The position numbers and the translations under genes are program-made. Source: Propioniciclava sinopodophylli (GTDB lineage: Bacteria; Actinomycetota; Actinomycetes; Propionibacteriales; Propionibacteriaceae). From it: 64,000 bases of DNA. Every line of letters begins with the position of its first letter. Within the stretch, counting starts at the first letter, position 1. Of this stretch, positions 9,073 through 18,100 are shown piece by piece. Under the pieces are notes generated by a model. The model was not told the origin of the DNA, did no database searches, and was given only the letters and a program-made list of their open reading frames with translations. The stretch is taken from assembly GCF_004324755.1 (NCBI RefSeq), contig NZ_SDMQ01000002.1:62001-126000 (forward strand), written 5' to 3'.

Positions 9073-10194
9073 ATGGAGCAGACGCAGCGCCCCCCGGTGA
9101 TGCCCAGCATCGCCGTCATCCTGCTCACCGTGACGGCCGGCATCGTGGTCCTGTTCGGCATGCGCCAGTACGCAGACATCCTGGGCCCGTTGCTGCTCAC
9201 GGTGAACCTCTTCATCGCCGCCTACCCCGTCTACACGTGGCTGGTCTCACTGAAGGTGCCGCGGCTCCTGGCCCAGGTCGTCCTCGCCCTGACGGTGTTC
9301 GCGATCCTTGCGCTCTTCGCCTACGCGCTGACGTGGTCGTTCACCGCGCTGGTGCAGGAGCTGCCCCGCTACCAGCCCCAGTTCTGGAAGCTGTACCACG
9401 AGGTCGTCGCCCTGATGGCGCAGTTAGGCATCTCCGAGCAGCAGGTCGTCGACCAGGTCAAGGGCGTCAACCCCAGCAGCCTCGCCGGGCTGCTCTCCAG
9501 CGCGCTGGGCAGCGTCACCAACGTGGTCTCGCTGCTGGCTGTCATCGTGGTGATGGTCTTCATGATGGCCTTCGACTCCGAGACCTTCGGCGACCGCAAC
9601 CACCTGCTGCGGCGCCACCAGCCCCGCGTGTGGCACTCGATCGCCGACTTCATCGCGGGCGTCCGCCGCTACTGGGTCGTGACCTCGATCTTCGGCCTCA
9701 TCGTGGCGGTCATCGACGTCATCGCCCTGGAGTTCCTGGGCGTCCCGCTGGCGATGGTGTGGGGCATCCTCAGCTTCATCACGAACTACATCCCGAACGT
9801 GGGCTTCGTGATCGGCCTCGTGCCGCCGGCCATCATGGCGCTGCTGGCCAACGACCCGCTCACCGCGCTGCTGGTGGTGATCATCTACTCGGTGGCCAAC
9901 TTCGTCATCCAGTCGATCATCCAGCCCAAGTTCAACGGGGACGCCGTGGGCATCACCGCGCTCGTCTCGTTCCTGTCTCTGCTCCTGTGGAGCTCGGTCC
10001 TCGGCGCCCTCGGGGCGCTGCTGGCCCTGCCGATGACGCTGCTGGCCAAGGCGGTGCTCGTCGACCACGACCCGCAGATGCGCTGGGTGAACGCGTTCAT
10101 CTCCAACGAGCCGGCCTCCGCCGACCCCGTGCCGGAACCGGCCCAGCCCGAACTGCCGCTGGACGACCCCGACCCGGGCCCCGCCACGGCTTGA
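9073..10194 (+). CDS. AI-2E family transporter (UPF0118 membrane permease)
   Basis: A 373-aa polytopic membrane protein of the AI-2E exporter family. It has about seven to eight membrane segments, with conserved central stretches DFIAGVRRYWVVTS and GVPLAMVWGILSFITNYIPNVGF, and ends in an acidic Pro-rich tail (about 345-373). Family members export small molecules such as autoinducer-2 or act as Na+/H+ antiporters, and the substrate here is unknown. The ATG at 9073 is exactly 6 nt after a TAGGGT box (9061-9066), which favours it over the in-frame GTG at 9067. A strong bidirectional hairpin follows the stop. Confidence 0.85.
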   Translation: MEQTQRPPVMPSIAVILLTVTAGIVVLFGMRQYADILGPLLLTVNLFIAAYPVYTWLVSLKVPRLLAQVVLALTVFAILALFAYALTWSFTALVQELPRYQPQFWKLYHEVVALMAQLGISEQQVVDQVKGVNPSSLAGLLSSALGSVTNVVSLLAVIVVMVFMMAFDSETFGDRNHLLRRHQPRVWHSIADFIAGVRRYWVVTSIFGLIVAVIDVIALEFLGVPLAMVWGILSFITNYIPNVGFVIGLVPPAIMALLANDPLTALLVVIIYSVANFVIQSIIQPKFNGDAVGITALVSFLSLLLWSSVLGALGALLALPMTLLAKAVLVDHDPQMRWVNAFISNEPASADPVPEPAQPELPLDDPDPGPATA

Positions 10195-10211
10195 CCCCAC
10201 ACGACGCGTCA

Positions 10212-10233
10212 ACGGCGCCCCGAGGGGCGCCGT
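10212..10233. terminator. Bidirectional hairpin between convergent genes
   Basis: A 10-bp inverted repeat, ACGGCGCCCC and GGGGCGCCGT, separated by 2 nt lies midway between the stops of the AI-2E gene (+) and sufT (-). With apex bases unpaired it forms a stable GC stem usable from both sides. Confidence 0.7.
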
Positions 10234-10267
10234 CGTGGTGGTCATCAGGAGCTGCGTCCCGGACGCG

Positions 10268-10660
10268 TCAGAGGTTGTAACCCACCGCGCGCAACTGCTC
10301 GCGGCCCTCGTCGGTGATGTTGTCCAGCGTCCACGGTGGCAGCCAGACCCAGTTGATGGTGGCCGAGTTCACCAGGGGGCCCAGAGCCATTTGGGTGTCG
10401 TACTCGAGCCGGTCGGTGAGCGGGCACGTCGGGGACGTGAGCGTCATGTCGACCGTGGCGTTGTTCTCCTCGTCCAGGTGGATGCCGTAGACCAGGCCGA
10501 GGTCGACGACGTTCACCATGAGCTCGGGGTCGACCACGTCGCGCATGGCCTCCTCGAGGTCCTCGATGCTCGGGCGGTCAGCGAGCGGCGCGGCGGCCGC
10601 GCCCGGGGCGTCCGGGAACGTGTCCTTGACGAGGTCGGACGGGCGGGGTTCGTCGGTCAT
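10268..10660 (-). CDS. sufT: SufT/MIP18-type iron-sulfur cluster assembly factor (DUF59)
   Basis: A 130-aa protein with an N-terminal disordered segment (about 1-27) and a DUF59 domain. It contains EEAMRDVVDPELMVNVVDLGLVYG and, near the middle, TLTSPTCPL with the conserved reactive cysteine. Family members help mature Fe-S proteins. It is the last gene of the suf operon. Its ATG overlaps the sufU stop in an ATGA arrangement, so translation is coupled. Its C-terminal WLPPWTLDNITDEGREQLRAVG is typical of suf-linked members. Confidence 0.88.
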   Translation of the reverse strand: MTDEPRPSDLVKDTFPDAPGAAAAPLADRPSIEDLEEAMRDVVDPELMVNVVDLGLVYGIHLDEENNATVDMTLTSPTCPLTDRLEYDTQMALGPLVNSATINWVWLPPWTLDNITDEGREQLRAVGYNL

Positions 10661-11160
10661 TTTTCCTCCTTGGCTTCGACAGGCTCAGCCATCCGGGTGT
10701 CGTCGGCGGCCGCGGCCGCCGGGGTGGTGGTGAGGGCCTGGGCGACGGCGTCCTTCCACGCCGACCAGCCCAACAGGGCGCACTTCACGCGCGCTGGGAA
10801 CTGGGCGACACCGAGGAACGCGACGCCGTCCTCCAGGACGTCCTCGTCGGGTTCGTGGTTGCCCTGGCTGTGCATCATCGCCTGGAAGGCGCCCATGGTG
10901 GACAGGCCCTCCTCGACCGTGCGGCCGACGACCAGGTCGTGCATGACCGAGGTCGCCGCCTGCGAGATCGAGCAGCCCACCGCGTCGTAGCTGACGTCGG
11001 CGACGGTGTCGCCGTCCAGGTGGACGCGCAGCAGGATCTCGTCGCCGCACGACGGGTTCACGTGGGTGACCTCAGCCTCGTACGGGTCGCGCAGACCGGA
11101 GCCGTGCCTGGCCTTGTAGTGGTCCAGGATGATCTCCTGGTACATCGACTCGACGCTCAT
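10657..11160 (-). CDS. sufU: SufU zinc-dependent sulfurtransferase
   Basis: A 167-aa SufU that receives persulfide sulfur from SufS and passes it to SufB. The zinc ligands of the SufU family are present: C38 in NPSCGDE, with D40 close by, C63 in VGCSIS, and C127 in RVKCALLGW. The C-terminus is a short Ala-rich acidic tail. A longer open frame reaches 12039 but runs antisense through sufS coding sequence, and the ATG at 11160 fits the family. It overlaps the sufS stop by 4 nt and the sufT start by 4 nt. Confidence 0.92.
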   Translation of the reverse strand: MSVESMYQEIILDHYKARHGSGLRDPYEAEVTHVNPSCGDEILLRVHLDGDTVADVSYDAVGCSISQAATSVMHDLVVGRTVEEGLSTMGAFQAMMHSQGNHEPDEDVLEDGVAFLGVAQFPARVKCALLGWSAWKDAVAQALTTTPAAAAADDTRMAEPVEAKEEK

Positions 11161-12485
11161 CGCTTCCCTCCCGAGTGCCCGCTGAAGAACGTGCGCGTGT
11201 GATCCAACGCCTCGACGAGCCGGTCGACCTCGTCCGGGGTCGTGTACAGGTAGGCGGACGCCCGGGACGATGCCTGGATGCCCAGCCGCTGGTGCAGGGG
11301 CCGCGCGCAGTGGTGACCACCGCGCACCGCCACGCCCCGCGAGTCGAGGATCTGCATGACGTCGTGCGGGTGGATGTCGAACCCGTCGTCGCTGGTCAGG
11401 GTGAACGAGATCGCTCCCCCGCGGTCGACGGCCTCGGTCGGCCCGAGGACGCGCAGCCCCTCGACCTGCTGCAACTGCTGCAACGCGTAGGCGGTGATCA
11501 GCTGCTCGTGGGCCGCGACGCGCTCCATGCCGACCATCGTCAGGTACTCGACGGCGGCGCCGAGGCCGACGGCCTCCGCGATCGCGGGCGTCCCGGCCTC
11601 GAAGCGCGCGGGCGGACGGGCGAACGTCGAGCCCTCCATGCGGACGACCTCGATCATCTCGCCGCCGCCCAGGAACGGGGGCAGCTCCTCGAGCAGGTCG
11701 TAGCGCCCCCACAGCACGCCCAGACCCGTGGGCCCGAGCATCTTGTGGCTGGTGAACGCCAGCAGGTCCGCGCCGAGGGTGGTGACGTCGACCGGCATCT
11801 GCGGGACGGCTTGGGAGCCGTCCACGACCATGACGGCGCCCACGGCGTGCGCCCTGGCCGCCAGCTCGGGGATCGGGTTGACGGTGCCGAGCACATTGCT
11901 CACCCACGTGAGGGAGACGACCTTCGTCCGCTCGCTGATCAGCGAGTCCTCCTCGGCCGCGGCCAGGTCCAGGCGTCCGTCGTCGGTGATGTCGAACCAG
12001 CGCAGGGTGGCGCCGGTCCGCTGGCACAGCAGCTGCCAAGGCACGATGTTGGAGTGGTGCTCCATCACCGACACCACGACCTCGTCGCCGGGGCCCAGCC
12101 TCAGGTGGTCGCCGAGGGTGTGGGCGGCCAGGTTGAGCGCCTCCGAGGCGTTCTTGGTGAACACGACCTCCTCGGTCCGCGCACCGATGAACGCGGCCAC
12201 CTTCGCGCGTCCGGCCTCGAAGGCGGCGGACGCCTCGGCGCCGAGCGTGTGCATGGCGCGGGCGACGTTGGCGTTGTGCAGCAGCAGGTGGTCGGACATC
12301 TCCTCCACCACGCTGCGCGGCTTCTGGGACGTGTTCGCCGAGTCGAGGTAGGCCAGCGGGTGGCCGTTGACGTGGCGTCCGAGCACCGGGAAGTCACCCC
12401 GGACGACCCCTGGCAGCGCGAACGCGGCCGGGGGCGCCTCGAACGCCCCCAGCCCGTCGGCCGCCGTGGGGTCGAAATCAGGCAT
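11157..12485 (-). CDS. sufS: SufS cysteine desulfurase
   Basis: A group II PLP-dependent cysteine desulfurase of 442 aa that extracts sulfur from cysteine for Fe-S assembly. The PLP-binding lysine is K248 in TSHKMLGPTG, and the catalytic cysteine is C393 in RGGHHCARPLHQ, on the short loop typical of SufS. MEHHSNIVPW and DGSQAVPQM are further family blocks. The start at 12485 overlaps the sufC stop by 8 nt. The frame open to 12587 upstream is rejected because it runs into sufC. Confidence 0.95.
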   Translation of the reverse strand: MPDFDPTAADGLGAFEAPPAAFALPGVVRGDFPVLGRHVNGHPLAYLDSANTSQKPRSVVEEMSDHLLLHNANVARAMHTLGAEASAAFEAGRAKVAAFIGARTEEVVFTKNASEALNLAAHTLGDHLRLGPGDEVVVSVMEHHSNIVPWQLLCQRTGATLRWFDITDDGRLDLAAAEEDSLISERTKVVSLTWVSNVLGTVNPIPELAARAHAVGAVMVVDGSQAVPQMPVDVTTLGADLLAFTSHKMLGPTGLGVLWGRYDLLEELPPFLGGGEMIEVVRMEGSTFARPPARFEAGTPAIAEAVGLGAAVEYLTMVGMERVAAHEQLITAYALQQLQQVEGLRVLGPTEAVDRGGAISFTLTSDDGFDIHPHDVMQILDSRGVAVRGGHHCARPLHQRLGIQASSRASAYLYTTPDEVDRLVEALDHTRTFFSGHSGGKR

Positions 12486-13242
12486 TCGCCCGCGCCGCCG
12501 CGATGTAGGCGTCGTAGCCGGTCTCCTCGAGCTTGGCGGCCAGCTCGGGCCCGCCCTCGGTGACCACGCGGCCGTCGACGTAGACATGCACGAAGTCGGG
12601 CTTGATGTAGTTCAGGATGCGCGTGTAGTGCGTGATCAGCAGGACGCCGCGGTCACCCTGGCCCGTGTAGCGGTTGACGCCGTCGGCCACGACGCGCAGG
12701 GCGTCGATGTCGAGGCCGGAGTCGGTCTCGTCGAGGATGGCGTACTTGGGGTTGAGCAGCTGCAGCTGGACGATCTCGGCGCGCTTCTTCTCGCCGCCCG
12801 AGAAGCCCTCGTTCAGCGAGCGGCCGGAGAAGGACGAGTCGAGGCCGAGGGCACCCATGGCCTGGTTGACCTCCTTGACCCACGTGCGGACCTTGGGGGC
12901 CTCGCCGTCGATCGCGGTCTTCGCGGTGCGCAGGAAGTTCGACACCGACACGCCTGGCACCTCGACCGGGTACTGCATGGCGAGGAACAGGCCGGCGCGG
13001 GCGCGCTCGTCGACGCTGAGCTCGTTCAGCTCCTTGCCGTCGAGGGTCACCGAGCCCGAGGTCATCTGGTACTTGGGGTGGCCGGCCATGGCGTAGGCCA
13101 GGGTCGACTTGCCCGAGCCGTTAGGCCCCATGATCGCGTGGACCTCACCGGGGTTGATGGTCAGGTTGACGCCCTTGAGGATCTGCTTGGGGCCGTCCTC
13201 GGTGAGGACGTCGACGTGCAGGTCGTTGATGACGAGGGACAT
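12478..13242 (-). CDS. sufC: SufC Fe-S assembly ATPase
   Basis: A 254-aa ABC-type ATPase that drives the SufB-SufD scaffold. It has Walker A GPNGSGKST at residues 39-47, the Q-loop region LAMQYPVEVPG, a signature region FSGGEKKRAEIVQL, Walker B YAILDETDSGLDIDAL, and the switch histidine in LITHYTRIL. The ATG at 13242 is the family start. Upstream open frame to 13368 is discarded. It sits inside the suf operon, 19 nt after the Rieske gene. Confidence 0.95.
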   Translation of the reverse strand: MSLVINDLHVDVLTEDGPKQILKGVNLTINPGEVHAIMGPNGSGKSTLAYAMAGHPKYQMTSGSVTLDGKELNELSVDERARAGLFLAMQYPVEVPGVSVSNFLRTAKTAIDGEAPKVRTWVKEVNQAMGALGLDSSFSGRSLNEGFSGGEKKRAEIVQLQLLNPKYAILDETDSGLDIDALRVVADGVNRYTGQGDRGVLLITHYTRILNYIKPDFVHVYVDGRVVTEGGPELAAKLEETGYDAYIAAARANA

Positions 13243-13261
13243 GGCTTTCGTGGCTCCTGTT

Positions 13262-13588
13262 TCAGTTCGTGGAGATCGGGTTGGCGAGGTCGACGAGCAC
13301 GTCGTCACCCTCGACCTTGACGGGGTAGACCGGCACCGGCTGGGTGGCGGGGAGGTCGAGCGCCTCACCGGTGCGCAGGTCGAAGCGGCTGCCGTGGGCG
13401 AAGCACTCGATGGTGCAATCGACCACCTCGCCGAGGCTCAGCATGACGCGCCCGTGGCTGCACTGATCGCGGATGGCGAACAGCTCGCCCTCGTGCTGGA
13501 CGATCGCCACCAGCTCGTCGCCGACCTCGACGGAGAACGGCTTGTCGTCCTCCAGATCGGAGGCGAAGCAGGCGCGGGCCCAGTTCAC
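13262..13588 (-). CDS. Rieske-type ferredoxin of the suf operon
   Basis: A 108-aa soluble Rieske [2Fe-2S] protein of the non-heme oxygenase ferredoxin type. Its cluster ligands are C43-x-H45 and C62-x-x-H65. Such a gene between sufD and sufC is common in actinobacterial suf operons. It may act as an electron donor during cluster assembly, though this role is not established. The start overlaps the sufD stop by 4 nt. No signal peptide is present. Confidence 0.9.
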   Translation of the reverse strand: MNWARACFASDLEDDKPFSVEVGDELVAIVQHEGELFAIRDQCSHGRVMLSLGEVVDCTIECFAHGSRFDLRTGEALDLPATQPVPVYPVKVEGDDVLVDLANPISTN

Positions 13589-14766
13589 TTGGCGGCTCCC
13601 ACCGACGCAGCCAGCTCGCGCTCGACCTCGGCGACGAGGCGCTCCTCGACGTCGGGGATGCCGATGCGGCGGATGATGTCGACGAAGAAGCCCATCACCA
13701 CCAGGCGCTTGGCCTCGACGGGGTCGATACCGCGGCTGGTCAGGTAGAACAGGTGCTCGTCGTCGAAGCGTCCGGTCGTCGAGCTGTGCCCGGCGCCGGC
13801 GATCTCGCCGGTCTCGATCTCGAGGTTCGGCACCGAGTCGGCGCGGGCGCCCTCGCTCAGGACGAGATTCTTGTTCGACTCGTAGGTCTCGATGCCCTCG
13901 GCCACCTTGCGGATGACCACGTCGCCGATCCAGACGGCGTGGGCGTCCTGCCCCTGGAGCGCGCCGCGGTAGTCGATGTTGCTCTTGGTGTGCGGGGCGT
14001 TGTGGTCGACGAACAGCCGGTGCTCGATGTGCTGTCCGGCGTCGGCGAAGTACAGGCCGAACAGCTCGGCGCTGCCGCCGGGGCCGTCGTAGTACACGTT
14101 GGTGTGCATCCGGACGACGTCGCCGCCGAAGCTCACGTTGACGTGGCGGTAGGTGGCGTCCCGGCCGACGCGAGCGGTGTGCTCGGCGGCGTGCAGGGTG
14201 TCGTCGGCCCAGTCCTGCAGCGACACGAAGGTGAGGTTGGCACCGTCGCGCACGTCGATCTCGATGTTCTCCAGCTGCTGGGTCGACCCGCTGTGCCGGT
14301 AGACGATCGTCGCCTTCGAGTTCGGTTCGGCCACGATGACGTGGACGGCGTTGCTGCGGCGTCCGGCGTCCCGACCCTCGATCTCGAGGCGGATCGGCTC
14401 AGCAACCTCCGTGTTGGCGGGGATGCGCACGTACAGCGCGTCCTCGCAGCCGAGGTCGGCCAGCGCGGCCGGGCGGTCGCCCGGCACGAGCACCGTGCCA
14501 CGCGGGGCCTGCCCGCGGTTCAGGGTGGACGCCTCCACGCCGTCCGGCGCGTTCAGCGTGAACGCGACGGCGGGGTCGCCCTCGCGGTCCTCGTTGGCGC
14601 GCTCCTCCAGCAGCGGGGCGATGCGGCGCATCGGCGTGAAGCGCCACACCTCCTCGCGGCCGTTGGGCGACGGGTGGTCGGCCAGGTCGAAGCTGGGCTG
14701 GGGATGCAGGTGCGACTCGAGGGTCTCGATCGCGCCCGCGACGTTGGGAACTTCGGTGATGGTCAC
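13585..14766 (-). CDS. sufD: SufD scaffold subunit
   Basis: A 393-aa partner of SufB in the SufBC2D scaffold. It carries the right-handed beta-helix core with typical blocks such as GRDATYRHVNVSFGG, HNAPHTKSNIDYRGALQG and SSTTGRFDDEHLFYLTSRG. A conserved histidine in HNAPHTKS corresponds to the residue implicated in cluster formation at the SufB-SufD interface. Starts at GTG 14766, 28 nt after sufB. Ordinary length. Confidence 0.93.
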   Translation of the reverse strand: MTITEVPNVAGAIETLESHLHPQPSFDLADHPSPNGREEVWRFTPMRRIAPLLEERANEDREGDPAVAFTLNAPDGVEASTLNRGQAPRGTVLVPGDRPAALADLGCEDALYVRIPANTEVAEPIRLEIEGRDAGRRSNAVHVIVAEPNSKATIVYRHSGSTQQLENIEIDVRDGANLTFVSLQDWADDTLHAAEHTARVGRDATYRHVNVSFGGDVVRMHTNVYYDGPGGSAELFGLYFADAGQHIEHRLFVDHNAPHTKSNIDYRGALQGQDAHAVWIGDVVIRKVAEGIETYESNKNLVLSEGARADSVPNLEIETGEIAGAGHSSTTGRFDDEHLFYLTSRGIDPVEAKRLVVMGFFVDIIRRIGIPDVEERLVAEVERELAASVGAAK

Positions 14767-14794
14767 AGTCTTCTTGTCCTCTTGTCCGCGGGCG

Positions 14795-16231
14795 TCAGCC
14801 CACGGCTCCTTCCATCTGCAGTTCGATCAGGCGGTTCAACTCGAGGGCGTACTCCATCGGCAGCTCGCGCGCGATGGGCTCCACGAAGCCACGCACGATC
14901 ATCGCCATGGCCTCGTCCTCCTCCATGCCGCGCTGCATCAGATAGAACAACTGGTCATCCGACACCTTCGAGACCGTCGCCTCGTGTGCCATCGACACGT
15001 CGTCGGTCTGCACGTCCACGTAGGGGTACGTGTCGGAGCGCGAGATCGTGTCGACCAGGAGGGCGTCGCACTTGACGCTGGACGCCGAGTGGTGCGCGTT
15101 CGGCTGCACCTCGACCAGGCCGCGGTAGGACGCACGCCCGCCGCCACGGGCCACGGACTTGGAGATGATGGACGAGCTCGTGTGCGGGGCTGCGTGCACC
15201 ATCTTGGAACCGGTGTCCTGGTGCTGGCCCTCGCCCGCGAATGCGATGCTCAGCGTCTCGCCCTTGGCGTGCTCGCCGAGCAGCCACACAGCGGGGTACT
15301 TCATGGTCACCTTGGAGCCGATGTTGCCGTCGATCCACTCCATCGTCGCGCCCTCCTCGCAGGTGGCGCGCTTGGTGACGAGGTTGTACACGTTGTTCGA
15401 CCAGTTCTGGATGGTCGTGTAGCGGACGCGGGCGCCCTTCTTCACGACGATCTCCACGACGGCGCTGTGCAGCGAGTCGGACTTGTAGATCGGGGCGGTG
15501 CAGCCCTCGACGTAGTGGACGTAGGAGCCCTCGTCGGCGATGATCAGCGTCCGCTCGAACTGGCCCATGTTCTCGGTGTTGATCCGGAAGTAGGCCTGAA
15601 GCGGGATCGAGACGTGGACGCCCTTGGGCACGTAGATGAACGAGCCTCCCGACCACGCCGCGGTGTTCAGCGCGGCGAATTTGTTGTCGCCGGTCGGGAT
15701 GACGGTGCCGAAGTACTCCTGGAAGAGCTCGGGGTACTCCTTCAGGCCCGTGTCGGTGTCGAGGAAAACAACGCCTTGGCGCTCAAGCTCCTCGTTGATC
15801 TTGTGGTAGACGACCTCCGACTCGTACTGCGCGGCGACGCCGGCGACGAGGCGCTGCTTCTCGGCGTCCGGGATGCCGAGGCGGTCGTAGGTGTTCTTGA
15901 TGTCCTCGGGCAGGTCCTCCCACGTCTGGGCCTGCTTCTCGGTGGACTTCACGAAGTACTTGATGTTGTCGAAGTCGATGCCGCCGAGGTCCGCACCCCA
16001 GGTGGGCATGGGCTTGCGCTCGAAGAGCCTGAGGCCCTTGAGGCGCCGCTCGAGCATCCACTCAGGCTCACCCTTGCGCGCGGAGATGTCGCGCACGACG
16101 TCATCGTTCAGGCCGCGGCGCGCGGACGCGCCGGCGGTGTCGGCATCGTGCCAGCCGAAGCGGTACTTGCCGAGCGCCTCGAGGTGCTCGTCCTGCGTCG
16201 CACCGAGGCCAGGGGCCTGGGTCTGGGTCAT
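14795..16231 (-). CDS. sufB: SufB scaffold subunit
   Basis: A 478-aa SufB, the subunit that binds the nascent [4Fe-4S] cluster. Recognisable blocks are YFVKSTEKQ (N-terminal), [16 protein letters not shown], and [13 protein letters not shown] with a cysteine. [14 protein letters not shown] contains the conserved C-terminal cysteine. [22 protein letters not shown] is near the end. First structural gene after sufR. Its ATG overlaps the sufR stop (ATGA), so regulator and scaffold are co-translated. Confidence 0.95.
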   Translation of the reverse strand: MTQTQAPGLGATQDEHLEALGKYRFGWHDADTAGASARRGLNDDVVRDISARKGEPEWMLERRLKGLRLFERKPMPTWGADLGGIDFDNIKYFVKSTEKQAQTWEDLPEDIKNTYDRLGIPDAEKQRLVAGVAAQYESEVVYHKINEELERQGVVFLDTDTGLKEYPELFQEYFGTVIPTGDNKFAALNTAAWSGGSFIYVPKGVHVSIPLQAYFRINTENMGQFERTLIIADEGSYVHYVEGCTAPIYKSDSLHSAVVEIVVKKGARVRYTTIQNWSNNVYNLVTKRATCEEGATMEWIDGNIGSKVTMKYPAVWLLGEHAKGETLSIAFAGEGQHQDTGSKMVHAAPHTSSSIISKSVARGGGRASYRGLVEVQPNAHHSASSVKCDALLVDTISRSDTYPYVDVQTDDVSMAHEATVSKVSDDQLFYLMQRGMEEDEAMAMIVRGFVEPIARELPMEYALELNRLIELQMEGAVG

Positions 16232-16899
16232 GAGACCTTCTTCCTCTCAACCGGGTGGGGGATGTGCGTGGTGCACACCCCGTCTCCATGGGCAATGGTC
16301 GCGATCCGCTGGACGTGGCTGCCCAACAGCTCGGAGAACAGCCGGGTCTCGGCGGCGCAGAGTTCGGGGAACTCCCGCGCCACGTGCGACACCGGACAGT
16401 GGTACTGGCACAGCTGGGTCCCCGACGCCACCGGTTGCAGGTTGGCGACGTAGCCCTGCTCGTTCAACACATCCGTCAACGCATCGGCGGGGGTGGCGTA
16501 TTCCGCACCTTCGGCGGTGAACCGGCGACGGACCTCGTCCATCGTGTGCTCGGCGAAGGCCGTGACTGCCTGGGCTCCCCCGGCCTCCCGCAGGAACCGC
16601 AGGGCGCGGATGGCCAGGTCGTCGTAGGCGTGGTGGAACGTCTCGCGGCCGGCGTCGGTCAGGACGAACACCTTGGCCGGACGCCCGCGCCCGCGCTGGC
16701 CGTACACGCGCTGCTCGCGGGATTCGAGGTGGCCGGCGTCGGTGAGGACGGTGAGGTGCCGGCGGACGGCCGCGGGCGTCAGGTGCAACCGCTCCGCGAG
16801 GTCGGCCGCCGTGCTCGGACCGTGCTCGAGGATGCTGCGGGCCACGCGGTCACGCGTGGACGCATCGTCGTGTTCGGGCACCACCAGCTGCTCCGTCAT
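16228..16899 (-). CDS. sufR: SufR-like iron-sulfur sensing transcriptional repressor
   Basis: A 223-aa winged-helix regulator that heads the suf operon. A DeoR/MarR-like HTH lies at about residues 28-62 ([20 protein letters not shown]). Four cysteines in the C-terminal half (C164, C168, C181 and C209) fit a [4Fe-4S]-binding sensor as known for cyanobacterial and mycobacterial SufR, which represses suf when its cluster is intact. The ATG at 16899 has a strong SD (GGAGGGG) about 6 nt upstream. A longer frame to 16932 lacks one. Upstream lie an AT-rich promoter region (16917-16940) and then array 2. Confidence 0.92.
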   Translation of the reverse strand: MTEQLVVPEHDDASTRDRVARSILEHGPSTAADLAERLHLTPAAVRRHLTVLTDAGHLESREQRVYGQRGRGRPAKVFVLTDAGRETFHHAYDDLAIRALRFLREAGGAQAVTAFAEHTMDEVRRRFTAEGAEYATPADALTDVLNEQGYVANLQPVASGTQLCQYHCPVSHVAREFPELCAAETRLFSELLGSHVQRIATIAHGDGVCTTHIPHPVERKKVS

Positions 16900-16916
16900 A
16901 CTTCCCCTCCTCACAC

Positions 16917-16945
16917 GCGTATTAAGAAACATCCTACTTGCAGAT
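16917..16945 (-). promoter_or_regulatory. Probable suf operon promoter
   Basis: This is the only AT-rich patch upstream of sufR. On the minus strand it reads a TAGGAT box and, further in, TTAATAC, followed by the GGAGGGG SD. It is the most likely promoter and SufR operator region. No clear inverted-repeat operator was recognised. Confidence 0.4.
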
Positions 16946-16979
16946 ATTCACCCTCGTGCAACCGACACCGCGACCGTGG

Positions 16980-17105
16980 ACGCCGAGAGCCCCGGCGTTA
17001 CGCGTCGAGAGCCCCGGTGTTACGCGCCGAGAGCCCCGGCGTTACGCGTCGAGAGCCCCGGTGCTGGGCGTCGAAAGCCCCGGTGTTGGGCGTCGAGAGC
17101 CCTTC
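16980..17105. repeat. 22-bp tandem repeat array 2 (six units, + orientation)
   Basis: Six units occur with CCCC tracts starting at 16990, 17012, 17034, 17056, 17078 and 17100 (last one truncated to CCC). The exact 22-bp spacing is maintained. The core reads GYCGAGAGCCCC, alternating GCCGAG and GTCGAG. The variable part is mostly GGYGTTACGC, changing to GGTGTTGGGC in later units. The array lies between divergent sufR and the nuclease-like gene at 17197. Confidence 0.9.
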
Positions 17106-17196
17106 GTCCACAGGCCGTCTCGGGCCGCGGCGTCCGTTGTGCACAGGGTGGAGAAACAGGTGACATGGATGGGGCTCGACCGCCCACTGTCCGGGC

Positions 17197-18099
17197 ATGC
17201 ACCAGTTGAACAGCTCATCCGACCGTCCGCTCACCAGGATCAAGCTCCGCCCAGGCGTGTTCCTCGACGAACCGCCAGCCGACCCGTACGCCCTCCACCT
17301 CAAGCGCGTCGAGGCCCGGCTCCCCCACCTCCGGCCGGGGAGCTACTTTGCGCGCGCCTCAGCGGCGCTCATCCACGGGCTGCCGATCTTCCATGCCGAC
17401 CTCGACCGGGTGCACGTCGTCCACACCGGCGGCGGGCACGGCCGCATCACCACCTCCGGACACTCCTTCACGACGCCGCTCCGTGACCCGTCCGTGGTCA
17501 AGGTCGACGACCTCCCGGTCACCTCACTCGCACGCACGGCGTCCGACATGATGCGGCGCACGCTGTTCGGGCCGGCGCTCGCGATCGCGGACGCCGCCCT
17601 GCGGCTCGGGTGCGACCGGGCCGAGTTGCTGGACGAGGTACGCGGAGGGCGGGGCTGTCGGCATGCGACCGAGGCCGCTCTGCGCGCGACCCCACTGAGC
17701 GAGTCGGCCTACGAATCACTCGTGCGCGGTCACATCCTGCAGTCGGGCATCCCGATGCCGCTGCTCCAGCACGAGTTCGTGGACGCCTGGGGTCTCCTGC
17801 TGGGGCGCACGGACTTCTTCTGGCGCGAGTTCGGGCTAGTCGGCGAGTTCGATGGCGCGATCAAGTACGACGAGTTGCTGCGTCCCGGCGAGACGGTCGC
17901 CGATGTCCGGAGGCGTGAGTACGAACGGCAGCGGCGCATCGAGGGTCAGAACGTGCGCTTCGTCCGATGGACGGCCGAGGACGTCCACACACCGGGCGCG
18001 ATCCTCGCCTCGCTGCAGCCGTTCATCGGCGACCACCGCGTCGACCACGGCATGTGCCCGGAGGCCCACGACCTCCGGCGCCCGCGTCGGCGCGGCTGA
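17197..18099 (+). CDS. AbiEi/DUF559-like protein with nuclease-type C-terminal domain
   Basis: A 300-aa protein of a type widespread in Actinobacteria. Its N-terminal half resembles the AbiEi-like winged-helix/antitoxin-associated region (RASAALIHGLP, then HVVHTGGGHGR and VTSLARTASDM). Its C-terminal half has the Vsr/DUF559-like pattern GRTDFFWREFGLVGEFDGAIKY, in which the D, E-x-D-G and K positions of a PD-(D/E)xK fold are all kept. It may therefore be an active nuclease, but function is not known and the family is often annotated only as hypothetical. A CACTGT box 6 nt before the ATG suggests a leaderless transcript. It is flanked immediately by array 2 upstream and array 3 downstream, in opposite orientations. 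Confidence 0.7.
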   Translation: MHQLNSSSDRPLTRIKLRPGVFLDEPPADPYALHLKRVEARLPHLRPGSYFARASAALIHGLPIFHADLDRVHVVHTGGGHGRITTSGHSFTTPLRDPSVVKVDDLPVTSLARTASDMMRRTLFGPALAIADAALRLGCDRAELLDEVRGGRGCRHATEAALRATPLSESAYESLVRGHILQSGIPMPLLQHEFVDAWGLLLGRTDFFWREFGLVGEFDGAIKYDELLRPGETVADVRRREYERQRRIEGQNVRFVRWTAEDVHTPGAILASLQPFIGDHRVDHGMCPEAHDLRRPRRRG

Positions 18100-18100
18100 A

